From positions 1 through 64,000 of the forward strand of contig NZ_BPQP01000008.1 in NCBI RefSeq assembly GCF_022179305.1: DNA of 64,000 nt, read 5' to 3'. The notes beneath the pieces are model-generated. The model had not been told where the DNA came from and ran no database searches. It was given only the letters and a program-made list of their open reading frames with translations. This stretch comes from Methylobacterium iners. GTDB lineage: Bacteria; Pseudomonadota; Alphaproteobacteria; Rhizobiales; Beijerinckiaceae. Shown piece after piece: positions 15,395 to 23,927 of this stretch. A program made the position numbers and the translations under genes. The first letter of the stretch is position 1, and every line of letters starts with the position of its first letter.

Positions 15395-15747
15395 GGCCGC
15401 ACACTGGCGGCGGGACCACGCCGGAACCCTGCTGAAAGCTTTCAGCTCGGTAAGCCGGCAGGCGGCTGATTGGGGCAGCCCGAGGCGCACGGCGCTCGTC
15501 GTCCAGACGTTACCGCTTTGCCCGGCCGCGGGAACCCCTCCAGGATCGCCCCAGGTGCTTCAATTTCATCTTCAAGAGATTTTGGGGGCAGACGGGCGTC
15601 TCGGAACAGGAGGCCCTTCAGCGGGCCGTTTTCGCGAAGCCCCGTTTGAGCGCGCGGGCCGGCCGTGGTATGTGGATCATGCGGACGCAAAATTCGCCTT
15701 CGGGCGGCCGTTCGGCCATCCCCGTGCAAGCGGGGCGTGGGAGGGGG
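15395..15747 (-). other. Gap between protease and F genes, no convincing gene
   Basis: About 350 nt. A 33-codon minus-strand frame (ATG 15719, MAERPPEGEFCVRMIHIPRP) ends at 15618. A 95-codon frame overlapping the protease start lacks any recognisable domain. Upstream in-frame sequence of the protease gene also extends to 15490. It may hold a decayed small gene or the leader of the protease gene. Confidence 0.4.
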
Positions 15748-17121
15748 TTACGGCCCTTCGTCCGCATCGTTCTCCCCCTCATTCAGCATGACGCTGCGGC
15801 CCTCCCGGGCGCGCTGGTTCGCGCGGTAGCTCTTCCGGGCCGGCCGGAACAGCGTCAGGGTCCGCCAGGCGCCTCGGACGCGCGTCAGCACCGCGCTCCA
15901 CTCCTCGCCCGACACCTTCGCGAACGCCCAGATCCGCGTCGGGTCCGTTCGTGACGTGTGGATCTCGCCCTGATCCAGGACAGCCTGCAGCTTGACCCAG
16001 TCCTCCGGCACGGACGAATGCGCCGCGTGGCTGTGCGCGATCGCGGCATCGCTGGCCGTGATGGTGACCGGCGCGCGCTCCAGGCCGATGCCCCGCAACG
16101 CGTCGAGCCGGCGCGGCAGCACGGCGATCGGCAGGTTCACGTGCGTCCAGGGCGCCGCCTTCGCGGCGGCCGCATCCTGGGCAGGCTTGGATTGGCCGGC
16201 TGCCTTAGCGGTGGCCGCGGCCTCGTCGCGGCGCGCGCCGAGGTTCAGGGCCTCGGCATGGTGGCGCTCGAACGGCTCGGAGCGGACCAGGTCCTCGACG
16301 CCAAGACGAAGCGCCTGGCGCACGGCGGTTGGGTTCGGCCCGGCCGCGGCCGCCTCGATCCGGCCGGCGAGCGCGTCGGCCGCCGCGCGCCGGCGCTCGG
16401 CCGCGAGGCCGGGATTGTGCGCCCAGCCCGGATCGATGCCGTCCGGAACCCGCACGATCTCGCCCGTGCGCCGGTTGAGGAAGGGCTTCTCGTCGAGGGC
16501 GGGGCGCTCGTCGGAGAAGCCGGGCTGCCCGAGCCTGTCCTCGCGCTCGAACCGCGAGACCTGGCGGACGGCGCATTTGCAGCGCCAGCCGTTCGGCGGG
16601 AAGTGGGTGCGCCACCAGGGATCGTCCGCCGGCAGGATCGTACCCGCCCAGCGCAGGTGCTGGTCCCGCGGGGCCAGCGACGTGGTGCGCACGTAGAGCA
16701 GGTAGGGCAGCGCTTCCTTGGTGCGCTGGATGCGCTCCCACTGCCCGGCGGCCTGGGCGGCACGCATGTTCGAGGAGAAGATCGTCTGCAGCCGGCCCGG
16801 GGCGGTGAAGTCGACCTTGCGATCCGGACGCTCGCCGGTCGGATCGACGACGAGGCGCGGCTTGCCCCAGCCGATCCGCTCCAGTTCGGGCTTGAGGGCC
16901 GCCCGCCAGTTCTCGAAGCCCTGCCCGTTGTCGATCGCCCGCTTGATGCTGTCGCGCAGGACGCCGAGCAGCTCGACGTCGACGGCCTTCGCCACGGTGA
17001 AGGCGTGGGCGTGCTCCTCGCCCCAGATGTCGAGCCAGGAAAACCCGGGCTTGAGACCGCGATCCGCAAAGTAGCGCGGCACCTCGGCGGGCACGCGGAA
17101 GCTGTTCTGCGGGGTGGCCAT
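15748..17121 (-). CDS. Head morphogenesis protein F with C-terminal nuclease domain
   Basis: The ATG at 17121 (MATPQNSFRVPAEVPRYFAD) gives 457 residues. Residues about 1-230 are the Mu F/SPP1 gp7 head morphogenesis domain, with the WRCKCAVRQVSRFERED cysteine signature and DPWWRTHFPPNGWRCKCAVR. After an alanine-rich linker, residues about 345-440 (GIGLERAPVTITASDAAIAH, then VLDQGEIHTSRTDPTRIWAF, then RGAWRTLTLFRPARKSYRAN) resemble the phage barnase-EndoU-colicin E5/D-RelE nuclease superfamily. F enters the head in Mu-like phages, so the nuclease could be injected with DNA. That last step is inference. Confidence 0.85.
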   Translation of the reverse strand: MATPQNSFRVPAEVPRYFADRGLKPGFSWLDIWGEEHAHAFTVAKAVDVELLGVLRDSIKRAIDNGQGFENWRAALKPELERIGWGKPRLVVDPTGERPDRKVDFTAPGRLQTIFSSNMRAAQAAGQWERIQRTKEALPYLLYVRTTSLAPRDQHLRWAGTILPADDPWWRTHFPPNGWRCKCAVRQVSRFEREDRLGQPGFSDERPALDEKPFLNRRTGEIVRVPDGIDPGWAHNPGLAAERRRAAADALAGRIEAAAAGPNPTAVRQALRLGVEDLVRSEPFERHHAEALNLGARRDEAAATAKAAGQSKPAQDAAAAKAAPWTHVNLPIAVLPRRLDALRGIGLERAPVTITASDAAIAHSHAAHSSVPEDWVKLQAVLDQGEIHTSRTDPTRIWAFAKVSGEEWSAVLTRVRGAWRTLTLFRPARKSYRANQRAREGRSVMLNEGENDADEGP

Positions 17122-17129
17122 GGCACTTC

Positions 17130-17720
17130 TCAGGAGGCGGGCAGCACGATCACGCCGACCTGCATATTCGTGAGCGCCCCGGTGTAGGGGTTGAGCGAAA
17201 CGCCGACCGTGGCCGCCAAGGTGAGCGCGGACAGGGTCAGGTTCTGGGGCGTCATCGCGACCACGCACTTGATCGAGACGCTGGTGGCGGTCGCACTCGT
17301 CGGCCAGCAGCTCGGGACGCCGGAGCCTGAATAGACCGGTGCCAGGGCAACCTGCACCGGCGTGGCAAGCGCACCCTGCGCTGACCAGTCGAAGGTCGCC
17401 GTGCCATCGCTCGCAAGCGTGACGGTCTTGCTCCGGGTGATGCGGGGCTGGCGCGCGTCGGCCGGCCGATAGGTGCCCGCGGTGCCGACGCTGCCGCCGG
17501 GCATCTCCGTTGGCGGCGCGGCCGTGGCCGGCTTCGGGATAGCAGCCTGCATTGTCGCCATGGCAGACTGGATCTCGGCCTTCGTCGGATAGGCCGAGAG
17601 GTCGAGCGGCCGTTCCCCGCCAGGTCCGGCCGCATTGGACACGCCCGCCAGAGCAAGCACCGCACCCAGTGAGGCGGAGGAGAGGGTTACTACGAGCAGG
17701 TTTATGCCAGACCCCGCCAT
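17130..17720 (-). CDS. Putative exported phage protein, unknown
   Basis: This 196-residue protein starts MAGSGINLLVVTLSSASLGA, a hydrophobic segment (8-32) that could be a signal or anchor. The remainder is Ser/Thr/Val-rich and beta-like (VTLASDGTATFDWSAQGALA; VQVALAPVYSGSGVPSCWPT) with two cysteines. A GAGGAG ribosome site lies 6 nt upstream. It sits between head genes F and gp29 beside another exported protein and a methyltransferase, a cargo site. Not recognised. Confidence 0.6.
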   Translation of the reverse strand: MAGSGINLLVVTLSSASLGAVLALAGVSNAAGPGGERPLDLSAYPTKAEIQSAMATMQAAIPKPATAAPPTEMPGGSVGTAGTYRPADARQPRITRSKTVTLASDGTATFDWSAQGALATPVQVALAPVYSGSGVPSCWPTSATATSVSIKCVVAMTPQNLTLSALTLAATVGVSLNPYTGALTNMQVGVIVLPAS

Positions 17721-17730
17721 CTCGAACTCC

Positions 17731-18159
17731 TCAGTAGCTCATCACGGCGACCGTTCCGCCGGCGGATGCGCAGGCGACGTACAGGGCGGCCGAGGTCCGG
17801 CCGGATGCATCGAAGGTAAAGAAGCCGCCGGGCGGCAAGGGCCAGCCGGTTCCGTAGGCTGCAGCACTGCCCATGAGCTCGCAGGTGATGCTGGCGCTGG
17901 TGTTCATCACCGTGCGCCGGTTGGCCGTGTCAGGGGCGGAGACGAGCGCGCCCGTCGTACCGATGCCGGAGATCTTCTGGACCGAGATTGCCGCGGAGGC
18001 GGGAGGACCAGTGAAATCGATGATCGACCCGTCCGGCCCGTAAACGACCGTCGCACCGGTGAAGTTGGATCGTCCGAAGGTCGGCATCTGCCTTGGGGGC
18101 GTCTCGGCGGCGGCGAACCCTGACGCCAGCGCCACGAGAGCGAACAGGCAGGCGGACAT
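17731..18159 (-). CDS. Putative secreted phage protein, unknown
   Basis: Start chosen at 18159, with GGAGGT 8 nt upstream and an immediate signal peptide (SACLFALVALASGFAAAE, probable cleavage after AAA); 142 residues. An ATG at 18246 overlapping the methyltransferase stop would add 29 basic residues. The mature part is glycine/alanine-rich with two cysteines (SASITCELMG; ALYVACASAG). It could be a surface or virion protein made from the prophage; no family is recognised. Confidence 0.6.
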   Translation of the reverse strand: MSACLFALVALASGFAAAETPPRQMPTFGRSNFTGATVVYGPDGSIIDFTGPPASAAISVQKISGIGTTGALVSAPDTANRRTVMNTSASITCELMGSAAAYGTGWPLPPGGFFTFDASGRTSAALYVACASAGGTVAVMSY

Positions 18160-18242
18160 CCTTGCCCACCTCCGCGGTCTCGCGATGCCGATAGATTTAC
18201 TCGCCCGTGAAGTGACGCCGCTCCGGCGATCGAAACCCCTCA

Positions 18243-19163
18243 TCATGCCGCCTCACGTCTTGCGGTGCCGCCGGTGGAAGCTGTCCAACGAAGAACGATC
18301 CGATCGCAATGTTCAGGGGTCAGCTCTAAGCCCAGGCAAGCCCGGCCGGTCTCCTCCGCTGCCAGGAGTGTCGACCCGGAGCCGAGGAAGGGATCGTAGA
18401 CGAAGTCACCCGGACGCGTGTGATTGAGGATCGGCCGCCGCATGATCTCGACGGGCTTCTCCGTAGGGTGCCCCGTCGCCGATCGACGATGTGGCACCTG
18501 CCATACCGTCATCTGCCGCCGGTCGCCCTGCCAGTTCGCGGTGCGGCCGCGCCGAACCGCGTACCAGCACGGCTCATGACGCCAGTGATAGTGGCCGCGG
18601 CTGATGATGAGGCGGCCCTTGTCCCAGATGATCTGTGAGCGCGGCAGGAACCCCGCGGTGCGGAGGCTGGCTTCGACAACGGCCGTGTGGAGCGTTGAAT
18701 GCCAGACATAGGCGACGTCGCCCGGAAAGAGTGACCAGGCCGCGCGCCAGTCGCACCGATCGTCGTTCCTGATCAGCCCTTGTGCCCGGCCGGCCTTCCC
18801 CAGCATCCGCTCCCGCCATGCGGGATCGTAGTTCACGCCGTAGGGCGGGTCCGTCACCATCAGGTTGGGGCGGTGACCCGCCAAGACGCGAGCGACCGTC
18901 GCGGCGTCCGTCGCATCTCCGCAGATCAGCCGGTGATCTCCCAGGCTCCAAAGATCGCCCGGCCTTGAAGCCGGGTTTAACGGGGTCTCCATTCTTGTTC
19001 GCCAGGTTGCCCGAGCCGCTGCAGCGGTGGCGGGATGGCCGAGAGATCGGCCGCTTTCGGTCGTGCGAGGTCTGCGCTCGCGGCTCGGGGTGCTTCCAAC
19101 ACCCCGGCCCCCGCCGGGTCGGCGGAGGATGGTCGGTCCGGCACGCAGGGCCACGGCGCTCAC
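18243..19163 (-). CDS. DNA methyltransferase, beta-class N4/N6 amino type
   Basis: This 306-residue protein has the catalytic DPPYGV (105-110) before the SAM-binding DPFLGSGST (257-265), the motif order of beta-class amino-methyltransferases. TGHPTEKP (230-237) precedes motif I as in this family. The first 57 residues are basic and not conserved-looking; METPLNPASRPGD at 18992 is a possible true start. It overlaps the portal gene by 4 nt and has no endonuclease beside it. It is therefore likely an orphan enzyme that masks phage DNA from host restriction or changes regulation. Confidence 0.9.
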   Translation of the reverse strand: MSAVALRAGPTILRRPGGGRGVGSTPSRERRPRTTESGRSLGHPATAAAARATWRTRMETPLNPASRPGDLWSLGDHRLICGDATDAATVARVLAGHRPNLMVTDPPYGVNYDPAWRERMLGKAGRAQGLIRNDDRCDWRAAWSLFPGDVAYVWHSTLHTAVVEASLRTAGFLPRSQIIWDKGRLIISRGHYHWRHEPCWYAVRRGRTANWQGDRRQMTVWQVPHRRSATGHPTEKPVEIMRRPILNHTRPGDFVYDPFLGSGSTLLAAEETGRACLGLELTPEHCDRIVLRWTASTGGTARREAA

Positions 19164-20758
19164 CGGGCGAGATCGCCGAGCCCGCGGGCGATGGCACTGG
19201 CCCGCGCCAAGCGCTCGCGGAGCGGTCCGCTATCGGTGCGCAGCGTGTCGAGGCGCGCGAGCACGTCCTCGAAGCTCGTGGCGTCGGCCGCCAGGGCGAA
19301 GACACCCTCCAGGAGCGGATCGGTGAGCACCTGCCAGTCCGAGAGCTGCTCGTCCTGGAGATCGTCGATCGCGTCGCGCGTCGGATCGAGGGCGGCCAAC
19401 CGCACGGCCGCGCAGCCGGCGCAGTGGCAGCCTCCAGGATGGCCGGGGCGTAGCGAGAGCATCGTGGGATCGGGCGGCGTCCTACCGGGCGCCGGTGGCG
19501 TCGGCGGGACGGCCTCGGGCTTCAGCAGCTCCTCACCGTCCTCGGGCTCGGACAGCGCAAGCTTCTCACGCATCTGCCGCTGGGAGACGCGCAGGCCCAG
19601 CGGCACGAGCTTGGCGACGCCATCGGTGATCGCCTTGATGTCCTCCGGCTCGGCCACCGGGAAGTCCACCTGCGGATAGACGTCCTGCGGGCCGAAGTTG
19701 AAGGCGACGAACCAGGGGATCAGGTCGCGATTGACGGTGCCGGCGGTCTGCTGACCGTCCGCCCGCTTGATGTCGATGCGGACCTCGTTGTGGATCTTGG
19801 CCTGGCCCAGCGACGAACCCTCGTCGGACGTCATGGTCTGGCCGAGCACCACCTTGGAGACCTGGCGATCCAGGTAGGAGAGCAGCTCGCCGAAGACGGC
19901 CTCGCCGTGACTGCCCTGGACGGCATGGAAGTCGATCTCCATCCCGGCGGGGATGATGGCGGCCGCGTCGCTTGCGATCGACCGCACCGCGTGCAGCAGC
20001 GTCCGTTTGTCCCCGTCGCTGGCGCCGGCGTTGTACTTACCGACGCGGAAGGGGATGCCGTAGATTTCCGCGAAGGCGCTCCAATCCTGAAGGGTGAAGG
20101 ACTGGACGATGAACGACCAAGCCACGGGCCGCGCGAGGCCGCTCCGCAACGGCAGGCCTGTCAGGATCGAGGGCATGTGCCGGAGGAACAGTCCCGGCGG
20201 GATCGGATCGCCGTCGAAGTTCGTGTCGCTGGCGAGCCGCAGATCCTCCAGGGTGACGCGATCGAACTGGAAGAAGCGCGGGTCGCGGTGCTTGTACTGG
20301 ACCGGTCGCATCATGCCGCGCTGGTAATCCCAGATCGGCTCGACCATCGAGTAGCCCTTGGCCACGCCATCCTGAAGGTCGGAGCAGGCGGCGCGGAAGC
20401 CGGGGTCGTTCACGAGCTCGGTGACCGCGTCGGTGATCTTCGTGCTGACCCCCTGAGGCGTCGTCACCTGCGGGTCGATCGTGTCGAAGGCGAGCCGGCG
20501 GACCTGGAGCTGCGAGCGGTAGTGCATGTACCGCTCCTCCATCTCAATGGAGAGCGTGAGGTAGGCCCGGGCATGCCCGTGGTTCGCCTGGCGCATGATG
20601 TCGGCCAGGCGCTCGGGCGTGAGGCCGGAGGCGACGGCATCCATCTGGATGCTGCGCACGCCCCACTGCATCGTGGGCGCGAACTCCTGCGTGAAGAGCG
20701 GCACCTCGACGGCGCGCCCGTCCGGACCGAGGATCGCGGATTTGCGGGTCGGCGCCAT
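19160..20758 (-). CDS. Portal protein (Mu gp29, DUF935 family)
   Basis: This 532-residue protein contains the DUF935 portal core: YMHYRSQLQVRRLAFDTIDP, then GYSMVEPIWDYQRGMMRPVQ, FFQFDRVTLEDLRLASDTNF, IYGIPFRVGKYNAGASDGDK and VVLGQTMTSDEGSSLGQAKI. It forms the dodecameric DNA channel of the head. A cysteine pair near residue 440 (GGCHCAGCAA) is typical of the longer members. It follows TerL and one small gene, as in Mu. Confidence 0.93.
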   Translation of the reverse strand: MAPTRKSAILGPDGRAVEVPLFTQEFAPTMQWGVRSIQMDAVASGLTPERLADIMRQANHGHARAYLTLSIEMEERYMHYRSQLQVRRLAFDTIDPQVTTPQGVSTKITDAVTELVNDPGFRAACSDLQDGVAKGYSMVEPIWDYQRGMMRPVQYKHRDPRFFQFDRVTLEDLRLASDTNFDGDPIPPGLFLRHMPSILTGLPLRSGLARPVAWSFIVQSFTLQDWSAFAEIYGIPFRVGKYNAGASDGDKRTLLHAVRSIASDAAAIIPAGMEIDFHAVQGSHGEAVFGELLSYLDRQVSKVVLGQTMTSDEGSSLGQAKIHNEVRIDIKRADGQQTAGTVNRDLIPWFVAFNFGPQDVYPQVDFPVAEPEDIKAITDGVAKLVPLGLRVSQRQMREKLALSEPEDGEELLKPEAVPPTPPAPGRTPPDPTMLSLRPGHPGGCHCAGCAAVRLAALDPTRDAIDDLQDEQLSDWQVLTDPLLEGVFALAADATSFEDVLARLDTLRTDSGPLRERLARASAIARGLGDLAR

Positions 20759-20759
20759 G

Positions 20760-21074
20760 TCACAGAGCCCTTTGGATCGCGTCGCGCTTCAGCGCGTCGT
20801 AGAGGCGGAACACGGCGTTGATCGAGCGCGGCCGGCCGCCGGGCGCCGTCCGATGATGGCGCGGCAGCATCCAACGCGGCGTCCGACGCTCAGGCCGGAG
20901 CCATCCCGGGACCCGCTCGGCGACCGCCTGGAAATACGCTCGGCGGCGAACGAGCGGGACGCGCCTGAAATGTTCCCAGCAGATCCATTCCTGACCTGGC
21001 TTGCCCCGCCGCCAGTGCCGGCAGAAGGGCACACAGCAGGGAACGCGATGGCTGGCCTCGGCTACCACAGCGAC
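20760..21074 (-). CDS. Small Cys/His phage protein between TerL and portal
   Basis: A GTG at 21074 overlapping the TerL stop by 13 nt gives 104 residues. The N-terminus has clustered Cys/His (HRVPCCVPFCRHWRR and WICWEHFRRVP), suggesting one zinc site, followed by an arginine-rich helix. The C-terminus is INAVFRLYDALKRDAIQRAL. No function is known. The gene is unusual in lying inside the terminase-portal pair. Confidence 0.6.
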   Translation of the reverse strand, partial: VAVVAEASHRVPCCVPFCRHWRRGKPGQEWICWEHFRRVPLVRRRAYFQAVAERVPGWLRPERRTPRWMLPRHHRTAPGGRPRSINAVFRLYDALKRDAIQRAL

Positions 21075-22639
21075 CGTCCCCCAGCCTGATCGGCCAGGAA
21101 CATGTCGCCGATGTCGTCCGCATAGGCTGGGGTGTAGGCATACTCGATGATGTCGGCGCGGCTCGCCGCGTAGGCCATGACGCCGGCAACGAAGGCATCG
21201 CAATGGCGCTTCACGCCGCCCTCGCCGGCTTGGCGGAGGTTCGGGATCGTTGGGATACCGCCATGGTAGACCGGGGTCGCGAGGTCGCGAACCACGTCCG
21301 CATCCTTCGGGATCGTGATCGCATCGTCCTCAAACGCGGCCTTGAAGGGCGCCACTTCGGCCAGATACCAGCCGGCGGAGATCTTGACCTCCTCCACGAC
21401 GTGCTCGCCGTAGCGCTGGGTCGCGACCTCGGCGAGGTAGGCGCCGTTGCCGCCGGCATCGAGCTTGATGGCAAAGAGGCGGGGAAGACGGTCGCAGATG
21501 TAGAACAGGATCTGGCGCTGCTGCTCGAAGGGCACGTTCGCCAGCTCGACCACGAAGGGCGTGTGCCGTCGCAGATCCTTCTGGATGGCCAGCGGCCACA
21601 GAATGGTCAGGTCGGAGAGCCGGCCGAAATCCTCGCCCAGGGCGTGGCTCAGGCGTCGATCGAGCAGAGCCAGCAACGGCGCCAGCTCGCGCCCGCACCA
21701 CTCAGCTACCGTGACCTCGCGGACTTCGGCCGCGAGCAGCTTGAAGCTGTCGGGATAGGCGAGGCGGAGGACCGGGATGTCCTCCCGGGCTCGCGCCTCC
21801 ACGAGGACGCGCGGCAGCACCACGCCGCCGCCCTGGCTGGGTATGACGTAGAGCTCCTCGTCCGCGCCGTCGCCGTAGGTCCGGATCAGGTTCTCACGCC
21901 AATCCGCCTCGGCCTCGGGCGACCACACCTGGCGCCCGTTACTGACGAGGCAGATGCGCTCGTACAGACCGGCGCGCAGCGCATCGTCCAGGTCGAAGCG
22001 CACGAGCCCATAGGGCAGGCGTCCCGCCCGGATCTCGCCGATGACCTCGGCGAAGGGGTTGGAGGCGCCGTTGTGGGTGGAGATCACTAGGACCTTGCCG
22101 CCCCACATGGTCAGCGCGATCGCGGCCTTCAGCATCTCGCGGAGGTTATCGACGAACGCCCCCTCGTCGATGATGACGAAGCCTTGGCGGCCGCGGAGCA
22201 CCCGCGGCTTGGACGGCAGGGCGACGATCGAGAAGCCCGAGGCGAAGTCGATCCGGGTGGCCTTGATCCCCTTCTCGGAGCCGTCGTCGAACAGGACCTC
22301 GCCCTGCGCCTCGATCGTGTGGCCGAGGATGCGCGCCCAGAAGCCGGAGGCGTCCACGAACTCCTTGGCCATGTCGGCCGAGGTGCCGATGTAGAGGGTG
22401 TCCATGCCGCCGGCGGCGCGCTGCGCACCGGAGCGCAGCACGCCATCGGCTGCGGCACCGAAGGTCGCGCCGGTACGCCGGCTCTTCTCAACGAAGGTAA
22501 CGTCGTAGGCGGCCGACGTGGCGCTGATCTCAGCCTGGTAGGAGAGCAGCGGCCGCGTCGCTTTCCAGTCGTCGGAGGTGGCGCGGCCTTCCGCCCGGCG
22601 GATCTCCACCCAGGCGTCGCGCCCGATCTCACGTCCCAT
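21062..22639 (-). CDS. Terminase large subunit (Mu gp28-like)
   Basis: This 525-residue protein has an ATPase domain with Walker A-like KSRRTGAT (52-59) and Walker B VIIDE (155-159), a VISTHNGASNPF coupling motif, and a C-terminal RNase H-like nuclease region (LFAIKLDAGGNGAYLAEVAT). It packages phage DNA by headful cutting from inserted copies. Length and position match Mu gp28. It overlaps the gp27-like gene by 11 nt. Confidence 0.94.
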   Translation of the reverse strand: MGREIGRDAWVEIRRAEGRATSDDWKATRPLLSYQAEISATSAAYDVTFVEKSRRTGATFGAAADGVLRSGAQRAAGGMDTLYIGTSADMAKEFVDASGFWARILGHTIEAQGEVLFDDGSEKGIKATRIDFASGFSIVALPSKPRVLRGRQGFVIIDEGAFVDNLREMLKAAIALTMWGGKVLVISTHNGASNPFAEVIGEIRAGRLPYGLVRFDLDDALRAGLYERICLVSNGRQVWSPEAEADWRENLIRTYGDGADEELYVIPSQGGGVVLPRVLVEARAREDIPVLRLAYPDSFKLLAAEVREVTVAEWCGRELAPLLALLDRRLSHALGEDFGRLSDLTILWPLAIQKDLRRHTPFVVELANVPFEQQRQILFYICDRLPRLFAIKLDAGGNGAYLAEVATQRYGEHVVEEVKISAGWYLAEVAPFKAAFEDDAITIPKDADVVRDLATPVYHGGIPTIPNLRQAGEGGVKRHCDAFVAGVMAYAASRADIIEYAYTPAYADDIGDMFLADQAGGRSLW

Positions 22640-23228
22640 CGGCGGGCACTCCGAACAGCTCGCGGCGCAGCTCGGCCGTCACCTCGGCCGAGACACCGCG
22701 GGCCTTCGTCACCTTGTCGATCGCCTCGGCCGCACCGGCCTTGAAGTCGGCTTCAAGCTTCGCGCGCCGCTCGCTGGAGATCTTCTGCCCCTGGATGACA
22801 GCGAGGTGCGCGCGCGCCAGCTCCATAGCGCCCTTCGAGGACAGCTCGGCGCCGTCCGTCTGCACGATCTCGAAGATGAGGAGCTTGATGAACTCGCCGA
22901 GCACGAGGGTGTGCTCGTCGACCTTCTCGGCCGTGAACTGCGGGGCCAGGCCGGCGAAGATGTGCCGGGCCTCGTTGAGGCGGTTCGACATGGCCGCGAG
23001 CTTCATGGACTTGCGGTTGAACGCCGATTTCGAGATCGGCGGGATGCCCTTCACCTGCAGGCGGTCGTTGAGCTCGAACAGGATGTCCGCGGCCGTGCGC
23101 TCGCGCCGGTTCAGCTCGCCCACCGCCCACACCACATCGTCCTGCGCCTCCTCGGGCAACAGGTCGATCGTGGAGAGGCGGCCGCGGCCGAGCCGGCGGT
23201 CCTCGGCGCGATCGGCGGCTTCGCTCAC
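22629..23228 (-). CDS. Mu gp27-like small terminase candidate (DUF3486)
   Basis: This 199-residue protein, RGRLSTIDLLPEEAQDDVVW then ILFELNDRLQVKGIPPISKS, matches DUF3486. The helical protein has a predicted helix-turn-helix near 45-70 and is thought to act as small terminase subunit in Mu-like phages. It lies directly upstream of TerL, with an 11-nt overlap. Confidence 0.9.
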   Translation of the reverse strand: MSEAADRAEDRRLGRGRLSTIDLLPEEAQDDVVWAVGELNRRERTAADILFELNDRLQVKGIPPISKSAFNRKSMKLAAMSNRLNEARHIFAGLAPQFTAEKVDEHTLVLGEFIKLLIFEIVQTDGAELSSKGAMELARAHLAVIQGQKISSERRAKLEADFKAGAAEAIDKVTKARGVSAEVTAELRRELFGVPADGT

Positions 23229-23229
23229 C

Positions 23230-23535
23230 TCACACCCCCGGGGACGGGCGCGCGACGCCTTCGATGATGGAGCGTCGCAGCACGTGATCGATGCCGGGCT
23301 GAACGATGGTGGCGATCAGCACCGAGCCCGTTTCGGCGTTCCGGACCGCGCCGAGCTCTTCAAGCTTGCGCAGCTGCGTCCGGACCCAATCACGGCTTCG
23401 GTTGTGCCCGAACGCCTCCACCACCTTCTGCAGGATCGTGTCGCTGAGACTGTAGTTCGTCTGCGCGGCAAGCTCCTTGAGGATGACGAGACGCGCATCC
23501 TCCTCCATGTGGCGGCTGAAATCCGGTTTGCTCAT
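23230..23535 (-). CDS. Mu gp26-like winged-helix protein
   Basis: This 101-residue protein with ARLVILKELAAQTNYSLSDT, HNRSRDWVRTQLRKLEELGA and LIATIVQPGIDHVLRRSIIE fits the gp26/VpaChn25_0724-type family of Mu-like phages, a small winged-helix fold. It lies between gp25 and gp27 homologues. Its exact role in packaging is unknown. Confidence 0.87.
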   Translation of the reverse strand: MSKPDFSRHMEEDARLVILKELAAQTNYSLSDTILQKVVEAFGHNRSRDWVRTQLRKLEELGAVRNAETGSVLIATIVQPGIDHVLRRSIIEGVARPSPGV

Positions 23536-23927
23536 GACCCTGCCTCGTTCCCCTTCGCGGTGCCGCCGGCGATCACTTCAGCCGTCGATCTCATCAAAAA
23601 GTCTTCGATCCGCTCGACGGAGCGGGTGGTGGCCTGCGTGTTGATGACCAGGCCCTTCACCTCGCCTCGCATCTCGGCGACTTGCAGCCCGACATTGGTG
23701 ACGCTGTCCTTGGTGGCCAAATGGTTGACCACCATCCGGACGGCGCGGACGTCATGGTCTGTTTCTTTCTGCCGTCGCTCCACATCGTCGAGCCGCCGCC
23801 GAACGTCCTCGATCTTGCCGTCGGTTGTTCGCGACGGGCGTGGGGTGCGCGGCACGAGGATGGCAGCGGCAAAGATCAGGAGCACGAATGCGCCCACCCC
23901 CAGGGCGAGCCAGACCTCGACGCTCAT
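23532..23927 (-). CDS. Mu gp25-like membrane/coiled-coil protein (DUF2730)
   Basis: The 131-residue protein has one N-terminal membrane segment (VWLALGVGAFVLLIFAAAIL) followed by a long coiled coil (DVRRRLDDVERRQKETDHDV; VVNHLATKDSVTNVGLQVAE), the DUF2730 layout. It overlaps both neighbours by 4 nt. Its function in Mu-like phages is unknown; possibly lysis-associated (i-spanin-like) or packaging-associated. Confidence 0.8.
   Translation of the reverse strand: MSVEVWLALGVGAFVLLIFAAAILVPRTPRPSRTTDGKIEDVRRRLDDVERRQKETDHDVRAVRMVVNHLATKDSVTNVGLQVAEMRGEVKGLVINTQATTRSVERIEDFLMRSTAEVIAGGTAKGNEAGS

Noticed and set aside
15442-15729. 95-codon minus-strand frame as a Com-like or other phage gene
   Set aside because: No zinc-finger pattern and it overlaps the protease start; kept only as part of the gap.
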